Source of the DNA: Dehalococcoidia bacterium UBA2158
GTDB taxonomy: Bacteria > Chloroflexota > Dehalococcoidia > Lucifugimonadales > UBA3495
Direction: 5' to 3'
Assembly (NCBI GenBank): GCA_002328185.1
Contig: DCWQ01000036.1
Span: forward strand, 1 to 48,006
DNA length: 48,006 nucleotides
The position numbers and the translations under genes were made by a program. How positions within the stretch are numbered: position 1 is the stretch's first letter; each line of letters opens with the position of its first letter. A model generated the notes under the pieces. That model had not been told where the DNA came from and did no database searches. It saw nothing but the letters and a program-made list of their open reading frames with translations. Of the stretch, positions 22,734-31,806 are shown piece after piece.

Positions 22734-23716
22734 TGAGTGAGATGCGGTTGATCGAAGCTGTGCGGGACGGCCTCCGCGAAGAACTTGAGGCGGACTCCGG
22801 CGTGTTCCTCATCGGTCAGGATATTGGCCTCAATGGCGGCGTGTTCCGGGTCACCGAAGGCCTGATTGAGGAGTTCGGCCCTAGCCGAGTCATCGACTCC
22901 CCACTGGCCGAGTCCGGCATTGTGGGCGTGGCGATCGGGGCGGCCATGAACGGCATGCGCCCGGTGGTGGAGATACAGTTCGCCGACTTCATCTTCCCGG
23001 CCTTCAACCAAGTGGTGAGCGAAGCGGCGCGCATGTACTACCGCACCAACGGCGAGTACTCCGTGCCCTTGGTCATCCGCGCTCCGTACGGGGGCGGGGT
23101 CCGGGGCGGGCTCTACCACTCCCAGAGCGTCGAGGCCTATTTCGCCCACGTGCCGGGGCTAAAGGTGGTTGTGCCATCCAGTCCCTACGAATCCAAGGGC
23201 CTCTTGAAGGCGGCCATCCGCGACGATAACCCTGTGCTGTTCTTCGAGCATAAACTTGCCTACAACACAGTCCGGGGCGAGGTGCCGGAGGGAGATTACA
23301 CGGTGCCCATCGGAGAGGCCGCCGTCAAACGGGAAGGCGAGCAATTGTCCCTGATCTCCTACGGGCTGTCGGTGCACCACTGCCTGGAGGCTGCGGAGAC
23401 CCTGTCGGTAGAGGGGATAAGCTGCGAGGTAGTGGACCTGCGCACGGTGAGACCCCTGGACACGGACACCCTGCTGGAGTCGGTGAAGAAGACGGGGCGC
23501 GCCTGCATCGCCCACGAGGACAATCTGACCGGCGGTGTGGGGGGAGAGGTAGCAGCAATCATCGCCAGGGACGCCTTCGAGTATCTGGACGCTCCGGTGC
23601 AGCGGGTGGCGGCGCCAGACGTGCCGTCCTTCCCCTACAATCCAGCCTTGGAAGACGCGCTGTTGCCCGGCCCGGCCGACATCATCCGGGCAGCCCGGGA
23701 GCTAGCCGCCTACTAA
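22733..23716 (+). CDS. 2-oxoacid dehydrogenase E1 beta subunit
   Basis: ATG 22733 overlaps the E1alpha stop (TGATG), so the two are translationally coupled. GTG 22730 also fits the frame. The 327-residue protein has the E1beta pattern: SEMRLIEAVRDGLREEL, IGQDIG, GVFRVTEGL, PLAESGIVGVAIGAAMNGMRPVVEIQFADF and VVDLRTVRPLDTDTLLESVKKTGR (C-terminal transketolase domain). It is the partner of 21729-22733. Confidence 0.92.
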   Translation: MSEMRLIEAVRDGLREELEADSGVFLIGQDIGLNGGVFRVTEGLIEEFGPSRVIDSPLAESGIVGVAIGAAMNGMRPVVEIQFADFIFPAFNQVVSEAARMYYRTNGEYSVPLVIRAPYGGGVRGGLYHSQSVEAYFAHVPGLKVVVPSSPYESKGLLKAAIRDDNPVLFFEHKLAYNTVRGEVPEGDYTVPIGEAAVKREGEQLSLISYGLSVHHCLEAAETLSVEGISCEVVDLRTVRPLDTDTLLESVKKTGRACIAHEDNLTGGVGGEVAAIIARDAFEYLDAPVQRVAAPDVPSFPYNPALEDALLPGPADIIRAARELAAY

Positions 23717-23834
23717 CGTATCTAAAAGAGCGGTCCGGTCAGCCAAGACACGACGCAATTAATCGGGGCCTCAACTGGAACCTAGCTAGTCTGAAATAAG
23801 AATTCCAGCTCCCTCTAAATGGTTCTGCGGTTCT

Positions 23835-24632
23835 CTAGTAGTGAATCGCCCTGGGAATTCCTCCGCCGGCGGCTATGGCGTCTCCGTTGATAGAAATGGA
23901 CTTGGGGGAGGCTAGGAAGGCGATTACGTAGGCCACTTCTTTGGCGTCGACTATGTGGTGGATGGAGTTGCCCGCAGCCATCTGACGCTCGGCTTCTTCG
24001 ACGGTGATGTTTTGGGCTCTGGCTCGCTCTTCCAGCAAGGCCGGGATGCGTTCGGTGAAGGTCATTCCCGGATGCACGGTGGTCACGTTGATGCCCTGGG
24101 GGCCAAGCTCGTCGGCCAAATTCTTGCTGAGGGCCGAGACTGACACGTTCCGCATGCTGCCGACGGCATACCCGGCCTGGCGGGCGGCCATGCCACTTAG
24201 GTTGATGATCCGACCCCAGCCTTGGGCAATCATGTAGGGAGCGACCGCCTGGGCGCAGCGCAGATAGCCCATGACCTTGACGTTCATATCTCCCCAGAAA
24301 TCTTCTTCGGTGATCTCGGCCAGCTTGGGGGTGTAGGCGCCGCCAACCCTAGCGGCTGAGTTCACCAGGATGTCAATTCTCCCCAGCTTCTCGGCAGCTT
24401 CTTTGACCATCGACAGCACTGACTCGGCGTTGCCGGTGTCGGCCACGATGGTGACGAAGTCCTCGCCGGTCTCCTCGGCCAATTCCCGGGCGCATTCCTC
24501 GAGGGCATCCGGCCCCCGAGCCACCAGGGCGACTTTCATTCCCTCCAACCCAAACTCCCGGCCCACCGCTTTGCCGATGCCGCGGCTGCCGCCGGTGATG
24601 ATCGCTGTCTTGCCTTTAAGCTCCAGATCCAT
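23835..24632 (-). CDS. SDR-family protein with an atypical active site
   Basis: From ATG 24632 (AGGAG upstream) the 265 residues form a Rossmann fold with the NAD(P) motif TGGSRGIG (14-21), NSAA in place of NNAG (91-94) and a late VHPG. Where the catalytic Tyr-x3-Lys should be, the sequence reads GSMRNVSVSALSKNLADEL, so Tyr and Lys are replaced. Other members with S-M-R-N here exist in databases, so a subfamily with different chemistry, or a non-enzymatic role, is likely. It is followed on the same strand by unrelated genes. Confidence 0.75.
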   Translation of the reverse strand: MDLELKGKTAIITGGSRGIGKAVGREFGLEGMKVALVARGPDALEECARELAEETGEDFVTIVADTGNAESVLSMVKEAAEKLGRIDILVNSAARVGGAYTPKLAEITEEDFWGDMNVKVMGYLRCAQAVAPYMIAQGWGRIINLSGMAARQAGYAVGSMRNVSVSALSKNLADELGPQGINVTTVHPGMTFTERIPALLEERARAQNITVEEAERQMAAGNSIHHIVDAKEVAYVIAFLASPKSISINGDAIAAGGGIPRAIHY

Positions 24633-24720
24633 GAAGTCGCTCCTAGTAAATTGGCTTTGATCTAAGCGGGTCAGGGGCAGTGTAGGCGTGAAACCGGCGC
24701 TAATCAAGGGCTGCCGAAGA

Positions 24721-25275
24721 TCAATCCTGCTCGAGCGCCTGCTTGATGCGCGATAGTTCTTTATTCGAGCGCAATCCGGGGAAGACCCGGTACAGGAAAC
24801 CGACGATGGGCCGCGAGATGACGGATTTCATCATCTCCATGATCATCATGAGAAGATGGAAAGGTCCAGGCAGTTGTGGGCTCTTCTTGTCAGTCATCAC
24901 CAGGACCGTGCCGGCGTCTTTCGGGAACAGGCGGAATGAAACGTACTCCGAGCCCACGGACAGGCCGTTATAGAGGTTTTTAGTTTCGAAGTCCAAAGCC
25001 TGGTGCGGCTCGCAGCCCACGACGGTGAGCCGCTTGATCCAGGAGACTTGGCTGGAGGTGACGCCGCCTCGAAGGATGGGCGCCTGAAATATCTCCAACC
25101 GCTCTCTGTCACAGAACGAGCCCTCGACCACCGGCCCATCAGATATCCGCACCACCGTAAACCCTGTTTGGTCGTCCCAGTCCGCGTGACGTGGTAGGTC
25201 AGTAAGGTAGGTGAAGACCGTCTCCGGACTGGCGTTTATGAACGACCAGCGCTGCATCCCCAACACGGAAGTCAC
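24721..25275 (-). CDS. SRPBCC (START-like) family protein
   Basis: This 184-residue protein starts MTSVLGMQRWSFINASPETVFTYLTDLPRHADWDDQTGF, the typical SRPBCC entry strand and alpha-helix of polyketide-cyclase/dehydrase-like proteins. The long cavity helix is near the C-terminus (LLMMIMEMMKSVISRPIVGFLYRVFPG), hydrophobic enough to touch membrane. These proteins bind hydrophobic ligands. No ligand can be predicted. It ends 88 bp before the SDR start on the same strand. Confidence 0.75.
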   Translation of the reverse strand: MTSVLGMQRWSFINASPETVFTYLTDLPRHADWDDQTGFTVVRISDGPVVEGSFCDRERLEIFQAPILRGGVTSSQVSWIKRLTVVGCEPHQALDFETKNLYNGLSVGSEYVSFRLFPKDAGTVLVMTDKKSPQLPGPFHLLMMIMEMMKSVISRPIVGFLYRVFPGLRSNKELSRIKQALEQD

Positions 25276-25311
25276 TATGGGTTGGAGGACCGAATGGCCC
25301 CGGGCACGGCG

Positions 25312-25866
25312 TTAGGGAGCACCATTGCTCGTGATGGTCACACTCCAATCTCCCAGCGACAGCACGCCCTTCGCATAGATTCCGGCCTGGGGGTTCTCGC
25401 CGAGTGATCCACCGCCCACGGTGAAATTGGTTGCCCCCTCATGGTCGCCGGCGGTCTTGACGATCTGATACGGCGGCACGCCCTTTGCATCGAACAGCTC
25501 GACCGTAAAATCTGACGTTCCCGTGTGACTAGTGGTCATGGTGTACTCGCCTTCTTCAAGCTGCAGCCAACTACCGCCGCCGTCGCCGCTGCCAGCCAGG
25601 ATGATCTCAGGCGGTTGCCCCCTGATTGCCCTCTCCTGAAACAGCCGTATTTGCCAGGGGCCAGGGGCCTCAACATCCACCGTGTATTCGCCTGGGGCCA
25701 GCCCGCCATCGTTGCCGATGAATACGCTGTGGACCTGTTCGCCGCTGTACGGCCCGGGGATGGATTCCACCGATTCCACCAGGCCCTGGTCTTCGTCAAC
25801 AAATGTCATGGAGAAGGGGCTGTAACCCTCATAACGAATAAACACTATTATCACCTCCCGGCCCAT
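25312..25866 (-). CDS. C-terminal part of a split exported protein
   Basis: This 184-residue beta-rich frame without a signal peptide has YTVDVEAPGPWQIRLFQ and a second, similar block later (YTMTTSHTGTSDFTVELF). It starts with ATG directly after the TAA that ends the upstream lipoprotein segment (TAAATG, same frame). It is therefore best read as the exported domain of one gene now interrupted by a stop. Without it the domain would be cytosolic, which does not fit its composition. Confidence 0.55.
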   Translation of the reverse strand: MGREVIIVFIRYEGYSPFSMTFVDEDQGLVESVESIPGPYSGEQVHSVFIGNDGGLAPGEYTVDVEAPGPWQIRLFQERAIRGQPPEIILAGSGDGGGSWLQLEEGEYTMTTSHTGTSDFTVELFDAKGVPPYQIVKTAGDHEGATNFTVGGGSLGENPQAGIYAKGVLSLGDWSVTITSNGAP

Positions 25867-26088
25867 TTAATACGGGCCCAGCACCTCGGAGCCATTACCT
25901 TCCGGCTCTGTTTGTAGCTGCCGCGGGGCCAGCGTGAGGGTGGGTCTGCGGGTGGCGTCGGGCGCGACAATGGAATCCGTTGGGGCCGGGACCGGGGTGT
26001 CGGCCGTTCCACCGCAAGCCACCCACACAGTGACCGCAACCATCACGGCAGGAAGGACCGCCACTCTCAGCATTCTGCTTTTATCCAT
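25867..26088 (-). CDS. lipoprotein-signal N-terminal part of the same split gene
   Basis: From ATG 26088 the 73 residues contain a basic start, hydrophobic helix and lipobox (VWVACGG), then a Pro/Thr-rich linker ending at TAA 25869-25867. A longer in-frame start at 26142 exists. The continuing frame starts at once with the beta-rich domain (25866-25312). Either a nonsense mutation split a single lipoprotein or two short products are made by reinitiation. Confidence 0.5.
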   Translation of the reverse strand: MDKSRMLRVAVLPAVMVAVTVWVACGGTADTPVPAPTDSIVAPDATRRPTLTLAPRQLQTEPEGNGSEVLGPY

Positions 26089-26149
26089 GAAGCTCACTAT
26101 CCACCCACATCCGTGCGCGGCAAACCTCTTAAGTCTAATCATCCTAAAA

Positions 26150-26180
26150 CGCCGGTGCCTGATATCTTACGACACCGGCG
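26150..26180. other. perfect inverted repeat
   Basis: CGCCGGTG (26150-26157) and CACCGGCG (26173-26180), 15-nt loop, upstream of the lipoprotein gene and about 220 bp before the CoA-transferase. No T-run follows. Confidence 0.4.
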
Positions 26181-26404
26181 CCAAGGTCAACTACGTGGCC
26201 AACCGGTTTCTGGGTAGCTTCCTTCAAGTTTTACCGTGCCAAGATTTGGGCTCGAAATGCAAGAATCCCGTGAGAGAATGCGATTCAGAACCTGTAATTT
26301 TCAGCGGCTCTTGTTCCTGTGGCCTTGTGGTAACATTTGGCCTGCGATGAGTCCTCGTAAGAGCGGCCTCACCCAGCCCTTGAATCAAAGGAGACCATAG
26401 AGGC

Positions 26405-27598
26405 ATGAAACCACTTGAGGGGATCAGGGTTTTAGACCTGACCCGGGCCCTGGCCGGTCCGTTCTGCACGCTGATGTTGGGAGACTACGGCGCCGATGTC
26501 ATAAAGATCGAGCTTCCCGGCTCGGGCGACGATACCCGCACCTGGGGTCCGCCGTTCGTTGGTAAAGAGAGCGCCTATTTCCTGTCTATCAACCGCAATA
26601 AGCGCAGCTTGACCCTCAACTTCAAAGAGGACAAAGCCAAAGAGATATTTCTAAAGCTCGTCAAGGACGCCGACGTGGTGGTGGAGAATTTCACACCAGG
26701 CGTGATGGACCGCTTCGGCCTGGGCTACGACGCCCTGAAAGCCATCAACCCAGGCATCGTCGTCTGTTCCATATCTGGGTTCGGCCAGACAGGACCGTAC
26801 AAGAACCGGCCCGCCTACGACCAGATCATGCAGGGCATCAGCGGTCTGATGAGCATCACCGGTGAGCCCGACGGCGACCCCCAGAAGGTGGGGATAGCGG
26901 TGGCCGATATCGGCGCCGGCATGTGGGCCGCCTTTGCTGTCTTGGCCGCGATCCACAACCGGACGCACGAAGGCGAGGGCCAAGGACAGTACATCGACAT
27001 CTCGATGATGGACGCACAGGTGGCCTGGCTGACCTATCAGGCGGCCAATTTCTTCGCCAACGGCGAGGCCCCCAAACGCTTAGGCGCGGCCCATCCCAAT
27101 CTGGTCCCATACCAGGCGTTCATGTGCCAAGACAACAAGTACCTCAACCTGGCGGTTGGCTCGGAGCGCATCTGGGACCGGTTCTGTGAGGGCATGGAGA
27201 TTCCTGAGATGAAGGACGACCCTGATTACAAGACCAACGTGGAGCGGGCGCAGAACCGGTCAAAAATCGTGCCCTATCTGCAAGAGATATTCATCAAGCA
27301 GCCGGTTGCCTTCTGGGTGGAGAAACTGCAAAAGTTCAGCGTGCCCTGCGGACCCATCAACGACCTGGCCGACGTTTTCTCCGACCCGCAGTTGCTCTCC
27401 AGAGACATGTTCCGGGAGATTCCCCATCCCACATTGGGCACGGTCAAACAGCTTGGCTTGCCCATCAAGTTCTCCCGCACTCCGGGAGCGCTAGACCGGC
27501 ACCCGCCGCTTCTGGGCGAACACAACCAAGAAGTGCTCCAGTACTTGGGCTTTTCCTCCGCGGAGATCGAGGAACTGAAAGCTCAGGAAGTCATCTAA
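26405..27598 (+). CDS. CaiB/BaiF family (class III) CoA-transferase
   Basis: This 397-residue protein starts KPLEGIRVLDLTRALAGPFCTLMLGDYGADVIKIE, the family entry. It keeps catalytic Asp168 (VADIGAGM), which forms the acyl-anhydride in formyl-CoA transferase. It contains the SGFGQTGPYKNRPAYDQIMQG motif and the C-terminal LGLPIKFSRTPG. Class III enzymes move CoA between carboxylates (oxalate, carnitine, succinate, aromatic acids). Shine-Dalgarno GGAGACC lies before ATG 26405. Substrate not predictable. The OFA-type MFS genes and the ThDP enzyme in this window would fit oxalate or similar acids, but this is speculative. Confidence 0.9.
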   Translation: MKPLEGIRVLDLTRALAGPFCTLMLGDYGADVIKIELPGSGDDTRTWGPPFVGKESAYFLSINRNKRSLTLNFKEDKAKEIFLKLVKDADVVVENFTPGVMDRFGLGYDALKAINPGIVVCSISGFGQTGPYKNRPAYDQIMQGISGLMSITGEPDGDPQKVGIAVADIGAGMWAAFAVLAAIHNRTHEGEGQGQYIDISMMDAQVAWLTYQAANFFANGEAPKRLGAAHPNLVPYQAFMCQDNKYLNLAVGSERIWDRFCEGMEIPEMKDDPDYKTNVERAQNRSKIVPYLQEIFIKQPVAFWVEKLQKFSVPCGPINDLADVFSDPQLLSRDMFREIPHPTLGTVKQLGLPIKFSRTPGALDRHPPLLGEHNQEVLQYLGFSSAEIEELKAQEVI

Positions 27599-27761
27599 CC
27601 GCAGCTAACACACATATATTTGATCAGCCAGAACAACCCCGTTTGGGGAATTGTGCGAAAACATTCCGCGTGATAGCCTGGCTGGTGTTCCAGGGTCTTA
27701 AACCGGACTGCCCCAAAACACGAGGGGCTATCCAAGGCTAGACCCGGGAGGTTTACCGTCG

Positions 27762-28556
27762 ATGGACTTGGGGCTTAAAGACCGAGTTGCCATAGTTGGA
27801 GGTTCCAGCAGGGGCATGGGTCGGGCCATCGCCCTGGCTTTCGCCCAGGAAGGGGCCAACGTGGCCATCAGCGCCCGCACCGAAGCCGACCTCCGGCGCA
27901 CGGAGATCGAGATGGCCCGCGTGGGCTCCCAACAGCACGTGCTTGCCATACCCGCTGACCTGTCCGTCGCCAGAGACATCCGCCGCGTCGTCCGGGACAC
28001 CTTCAACCGGTTCGGCCAGATCGGCATCCTGGTCACACACATGGGTTACGGCCCGCCAGGACGCCCCTCGGAATTCAACGACGAGACCATCATGACCGCT
28101 CTGGAAGAGAATTTTCTGAGTTCGGTCCGGTTCGCCAGGGAAGTCATCCCTTATATGAAGCAACAACGCTGGGGGCGCATCGTCCACCTGCTGCCGTCTT
28201 TGGGTCGAAGGTCGGCCAACGGAGCAGCCCTGTCCGCTACCTCGCAATTGGCACTCGTCGGCTACTCCAAGATGCTGGCCAACGAGATGGCCCCCTTCAA
28301 CATCACCGTCAATAACCTGATGTCGGGACCGGTGGAGACCGACTACCTGACCTCCTCGGTCGAGTCAGAGGCCCAGGAGTCGGGCATGGCGTACAACGAC
28401 CTGATGCGAGACACTGTTACCACCATCCCCATGGGTCGGCTGGGCAAACCCGAGGAAGTGGGCGACCTGGTTGCATTCTTGGCCTCGGACCGGGCATCGT
28501 TCCTAACCGGCACCAGCGTGGTGCTGGACGGGGGCATGGGCCAGACCATCAACTAA
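27762..28556 (+). CDS. SDR-family protein lacking the canonical Tyr/Lys
   Basis: This 264-residue Rossmann protein has the nucleotide motif GGSSRGMG (13-20) and a C-terminal GRLGKPEEVGDLVAFLASDRASFLTGTSVVLDGG typical of the family. The NNAG motif is replaced by VTHMG. The active-site helix reads ALSATSQLALVGYSKML, so the usual Tyr and Lys positions are Leu and Gln. The fold is intact but classical catalysis is unlikely. It ends 8 bp before the M24 peptidase gene and is probably co-transcribed with it. Confidence 0.75.
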   Translation: MDLGLKDRVAIVGGSSRGMGRAIALAFAQEGANVAISARTEADLRRTEIEMARVGSQQHVLAIPADLSVARDIRRVVRDTFNRFGQIGILVTHMGYGPPGRPSEFNDETIMTALEENFLSSVRFAREVIPYMKQQRWGRIVHLLPSLGRRSANGAALSATSQLALVGYSKMLANEMAPFNITVNNLMSGPVETDYLTSSVESEAQESGMAYNDLMRDTVTTIPMGRLGKPEEVGDLVAFLASDRASFLTGTSVVLDGGMGQTIN

Positions 28557-28564
28557 GCAAAATC

Positions 28565-29740
28565 ATGGAACAACAAGAAATCTACAGCACAGCCCAAGAA
28601 TACCTTTCACAAGAGGGCATCCCCGGCTGGCTGGTTTACGACTACCGCCAGGCCAACCCCGTGTTCTGGCTGGTGGTGTCAGCGTCGGGCCATGTGACCC
28701 GGCCTTGCTACTTCTATCTGCCCGCCCAGGGTGAGCCGACCTTGCTGGTCCATCACGTTGATGCCGGAAAGTTCGCTGATTCCGGGGTCCAAGTAGAGGT
28801 CTACAGCAGCCGCGATTCCATGCTGACGGCGCTCCGGGGCCTTATCTCCGGTGTTAGCAAGGTTGCCATGGAATACTCCCCCGAGAACTCTCTCCCCAGG
28901 GTGTCCAGGGTCGACGCGGGCACCATTGAGTTGGTGAGGAGTCTGGGTCCCGAGGTCGTCTCTTCTGCCGACCTGATGCAGTACGCCACGCACCAGTGGA
29001 CGCCCAAACAACTGGCCGACCACCGCGTCACCGCCGATAAGTTGGGTCTTATCGTGAACCAAGCCTTCGCCTACGCTGGTGAGCGCCTGGTTGGGGGAGT
29101 GACTGAATTCCAGGTGGCCGAGTTCATACGGGAGCGGTTCGCCGAGGAAGAGATCGCCTCTCCCGACGGGCCCATCGTGGCGGTCAACGCCAACGCATCG
29201 GACCCCCATTACGAGCCTTCAGCCGACCGTCACAGCGCCATCAAACCGGGCGACTGGTTGCTGATCGACCTGTGGGCCAAGGGAACAGCAGACGGCAGCG
29301 TCTACGCTGACATCACCTGGGTGGCCTACGTGGGAGATTCTGTGCCTGAGAGGCAGCAAGAAATATTCGACATAGTCATCGGAGCCCGCGACGCCACGCT
29401 GCATTATCTACAATACGCCCATCACGAGGGGACTGCGGTCCTGGGCTGGCAGGCTGACCGTGTGGCCCGCAACTTCATCGACAGCCACGGCTACGGCGAG
29501 TACTTCACCCACCGCCTGGGCCACAGCATCGGGTTCGAGGTCCACAGCGAAGCGGTAAATCTGGACGGGTTCGAGACCCACGACACCCGCCGCATCATCC
29601 CCGGAGTTTGCTTCTCCATCGAGCCGGGCATCTACCTGCCTGAGTTCGGAGTCCGCTCGGAGATCGACGTATTCATGTCGGCCGACGGCCCCTACGCCAG
29701 TTCCCCAGTCCAACACGAAGTGGTGCTGATCAAGGGCTAA
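28565..29740 (+). CDS. M24-family metallopeptidase (Xaa-Pro aminopeptidase/creatinase type)
   Basis: This 391-residue protein has an N-terminal creatinase-like domain (about 1-150) and a pita-bread catalytic domain (about 155-390). The metal ligands are visible in DWLLIDLWAKG and YADITWVAYVG (two Asp), THRLGHSIGFEVH (His), CFSIEPGIYLPEFG (Glu) and VRSEIDVF (Glu). Such enzymes cleave X-Pro bonds or act as C-N hydrolases. ATG 28565 is 8 bp after the SDR stop. Substrate unknown; non-peptidase members exist. Confidence 0.85.
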   Translation: MEQQEIYSTAQEYLSQEGIPGWLVYDYRQANPVFWLVVSASGHVTRPCYFYLPAQGEPTLLVHHVDAGKFADSGVQVEVYSSRDSMLTALRGLISGVSKVAMEYSPENSLPRVSRVDAGTIELVRSLGPEVVSSADLMQYATHQWTPKQLADHRVTADKLGLIVNQAFAYAGERLVGGVTEFQVAEFIRERFAEEEIASPDGPIVAVNANASDPHYEPSADRHSAIKPGDWLLIDLWAKGTADGSVYADITWVAYVGDSVPERQQEIFDIVIGARDATLHYLQYAHHEGTAVLGWQADRVARNFIDSHGYGEYFTHRLGHSIGFEVHSEAVNLDGFETHDTRRIIPGVCFSIEPGIYLPEFGVRSEIDVFMSADGPYASSPVQHEVVLIKG

Positions 29741-29771
29741 CCCCATCGCCCCAGTTGCCGCCATTCCACGG

Positions 29772-30436
29772 GCACAACTTGACCGATGCTACTGCTCCCT
29801 AGACGTCGACATAGGGAAAACGACCTTGGTGGCCCGTCAACTAGAAGATGGGCAGTATGTGATAGAAGAAGGGGTTTCAGTGTTGGAGGAGCCTGGCAGG
29901 CTGAGGTGATCGTCAGAAGACCCGACGCCTTCGACGCTAGAACGGCCTTCCGGTTCATAGCGGCTGATACATCTGCGGGCGGTAGCTCCTTGATACCGCC
30001 TGACCCCGACAAGGGGCAATTCAACTTTGGTTTGGAATTGTTCGGAGGCGCCACATTGTACATGGGTGTGGGAGTAGCTGCCGGGGTATGGAGGACCAGG
30101 CGCGGGGCTCCTTTGTTGGGCCCGGGCCTGGCTGGATTGGACGCTCGGACCAACCCGTTCCCGCCGGACCAAGCGTCCATAGGCACAGGCCAACAGTTGT
30201 ACACCCAAAACTGCCAAGTGTGCCACGTCGTCTCCGATCTGGGTGACGGTCCAAGCTCTGTAGGATCAAATCCCCCGCTAGCCGACCTGGCGGTCCACGT
30301 TCCGCTGCCTGCTGACCCTGACCTGTTCAACATCATCAGTGACGGCGTATTGGGCTCGGCCATGACCTCTTTCAATGAGGCTCTTACAGAGGATGAGATC
30401 TAGCATCTCATCAACTATATCCAGACGCTGGAATAG
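29772..30436 (+). pseudogene. CopC-like/cytochrome c fusion gene with frameshift and amber stop
   Basis: Three defects are visible. (1) The start is missing: the frame from 29772 reads LDVDIGKTTLVARQLEDGQYVIEEG without an upstream beginning. (2) Around 29873 the reading shifts to GFSVGGAWQAEVIVRRPDAFDARTAFRF, the end of a CopC/YtkA-like domain. (3) A class I cytochrome c domain follows with CQVCH and a PLADLAVHVP loop, but its last helix is cut by TAG at 30401-30403 exactly where Trp is usual (DEI-stop-HLINYIQTLE), then a normal TAG at 30434. The original was probably a copper-type protein ending in cytochrome c, like the cluster at 14998-17920. Confidence 0.7.
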
Positions 30437-30535
30437 TTTAGCGAGCCGGTTGTTTTACCACCTGCCCCAAAATCCAAAAGACCCCGTCCTTCCGAAAAAT
30501 ACAGGGCCTTTTCTATGTCCAGATATGCCCGCCGC

Positions 30536-31615
30536 TTAACCTAAGTCAGCGATCCTTGGACCAACATCGCTCTTGAGCAGTTCCAGGCATTCGTGCTGCC
30601 ACTGGTGGTTGTCGGGGTCTTGGGTGACGGTCAGCAGGGTGCCGAAGCCGCCCACCTCGCCGTAGATGCTGCGAATCTTATCGGCGCATTCCTGGGGGTC
30701 ACCAACGACCCAGACGTTGTCCATCAGGTACTCGACGTCGATGGCATCATCGGGCATGTCGGGGTCGTTCTTGGAACCGGCCAGTAGGCTGGCCTGGCGG
30801 TTGGGTTGTTGATGAATGTGGTAGTTATTCACCAAGACCTCGTTGGCCCGCTCCTTGGCTTCCTGCGCCGTGGGCGCGACCAACACGTCCCGGGCGATGT
30901 GCCATTGGCTGCGGTTAACCGTCCGGCCAGAGCTGGCTGCTCCTTCCGCGTACTCCTCCCAATGCCCAGTCAGGTTGGGCACGGAGAGCGTGGGGCTGCT
31001 CATGGGAATCCAGCCGTTGACGCCAGCGTTCCTGATGGAGTCGGAGCGAATGGTCGTCGCGGCGGCGCTAATGGGCGGATGCGGCTGCTGGAAGGGCTTC
31101 ATGTACAGGCCCCGTTCCTTCACCGAATCCAGCTCCGGGGCTGAGATGTCGAAAAACTTGCCGTGGTATTCGAACTTGCCCTCGTTCTGCCACATCTTCA
31201 GCACCACGTCCAGCACCTCTTGAGAGCGCTCGCCCACGCCTTGCCGATCGCTGGCGTCCAGGCCGTATAGCTCCAAGTCGGTGGGGATGGCGCGGGTGCC
31301 GATGCCCCAGTAGAACCGACCGCGGCACAGATGGTCCAGCATGGCCAGCCGGTGGGCCAGATCAACGGGGTTGTGGATGGCCAACAGGGTGACGCCGGTG
31401 CCGAAGACGATGTTCTTCGTCATAGCCGACGCCTTGGCGATGAGCAGGTCCGGGGCAGGGGCGTTCTCCCAGCGTTCCGTGACGTGCTCGCCAATCCAAG
31501 CTTCGGTGTAGCCGAGTTCGTCGGCCTTAACGATCAGATCCAGGTCACGGTCGTATGAATCAGCGTAACTGCGATGGGGCGGATGCAACGGCATCATGAA
31601 CAGTCCGAATTCCAT
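30536..31615 (-). CDS. LLM-class (luciferase-like) flavin-dependent monooxygenase
   Basis: This 359-residue TIM-barrel protein starts MEFGLFMMPLHPPHRSYADSYDRDLDLIVKADELGYTEAWIGEHVT, the bacterial luciferase-like fold entry. It continues LGTGVTLLAIHNPVDLAHRLAMLDHLCRGRFYWGIGTR-type motifs and ends with a C-terminal helix. Such enzymes use FMNH2 (or F420) and O2 to oxidise aldehydes, sulfonates or aromatic compounds. AGGAG lies upstream of ATG 31615. Families of these flavoproteins are expanded in SAR202-type genomes. Cofactor and substrate are inferred only from fold. Confidence 0.9.
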   Translation of the reverse strand: MEFGLFMMPLHPPHRSYADSYDRDLDLIVKADELGYTEAWIGEHVTERWENAPAPDLLIAKASAMTKNIVFGTGVTLLAIHNPVDLAHRLAMLDHLCRGRFYWGIGTRAIPTDLELYGLDASDRQGVGERSQEVLDVVLKMWQNEGKFEYHGKFFDISAPELDSVKERGLYMKPFQQPHPPISAAATTIRSDSIRNAGVNGWIPMSSPTLSVPNLTGHWEEYAEGAASSGRTVNRSQWHIARDVLVAPTAQEAKERANEVLVNNYHIHQQPNRQASLLAGSKNDPDMPDDAIDVEYLMDNVWVVGDPQECADKIRSIYGEVGGFGTLLTVTQDPDNHQWQHECLELLKSDVGPRIADLG

Positions 31616-31806
31616 GGGTGCTCCTTTGGTGGTTGGCGGAGTGCCTGCATCAGCGGCATCCGCACGCGGATTTCGAGGTTGGTTGGTAGGCTGATACTAA
31701 GTCAGGCCTGTATCACTGTCAACGGTCTATCATTGTTAAAATCCGGATTACAGCCTGTGACAAACTTCCCGAACAAATCCGATAACAATTATCAGGACTG
31801 GTGGGT

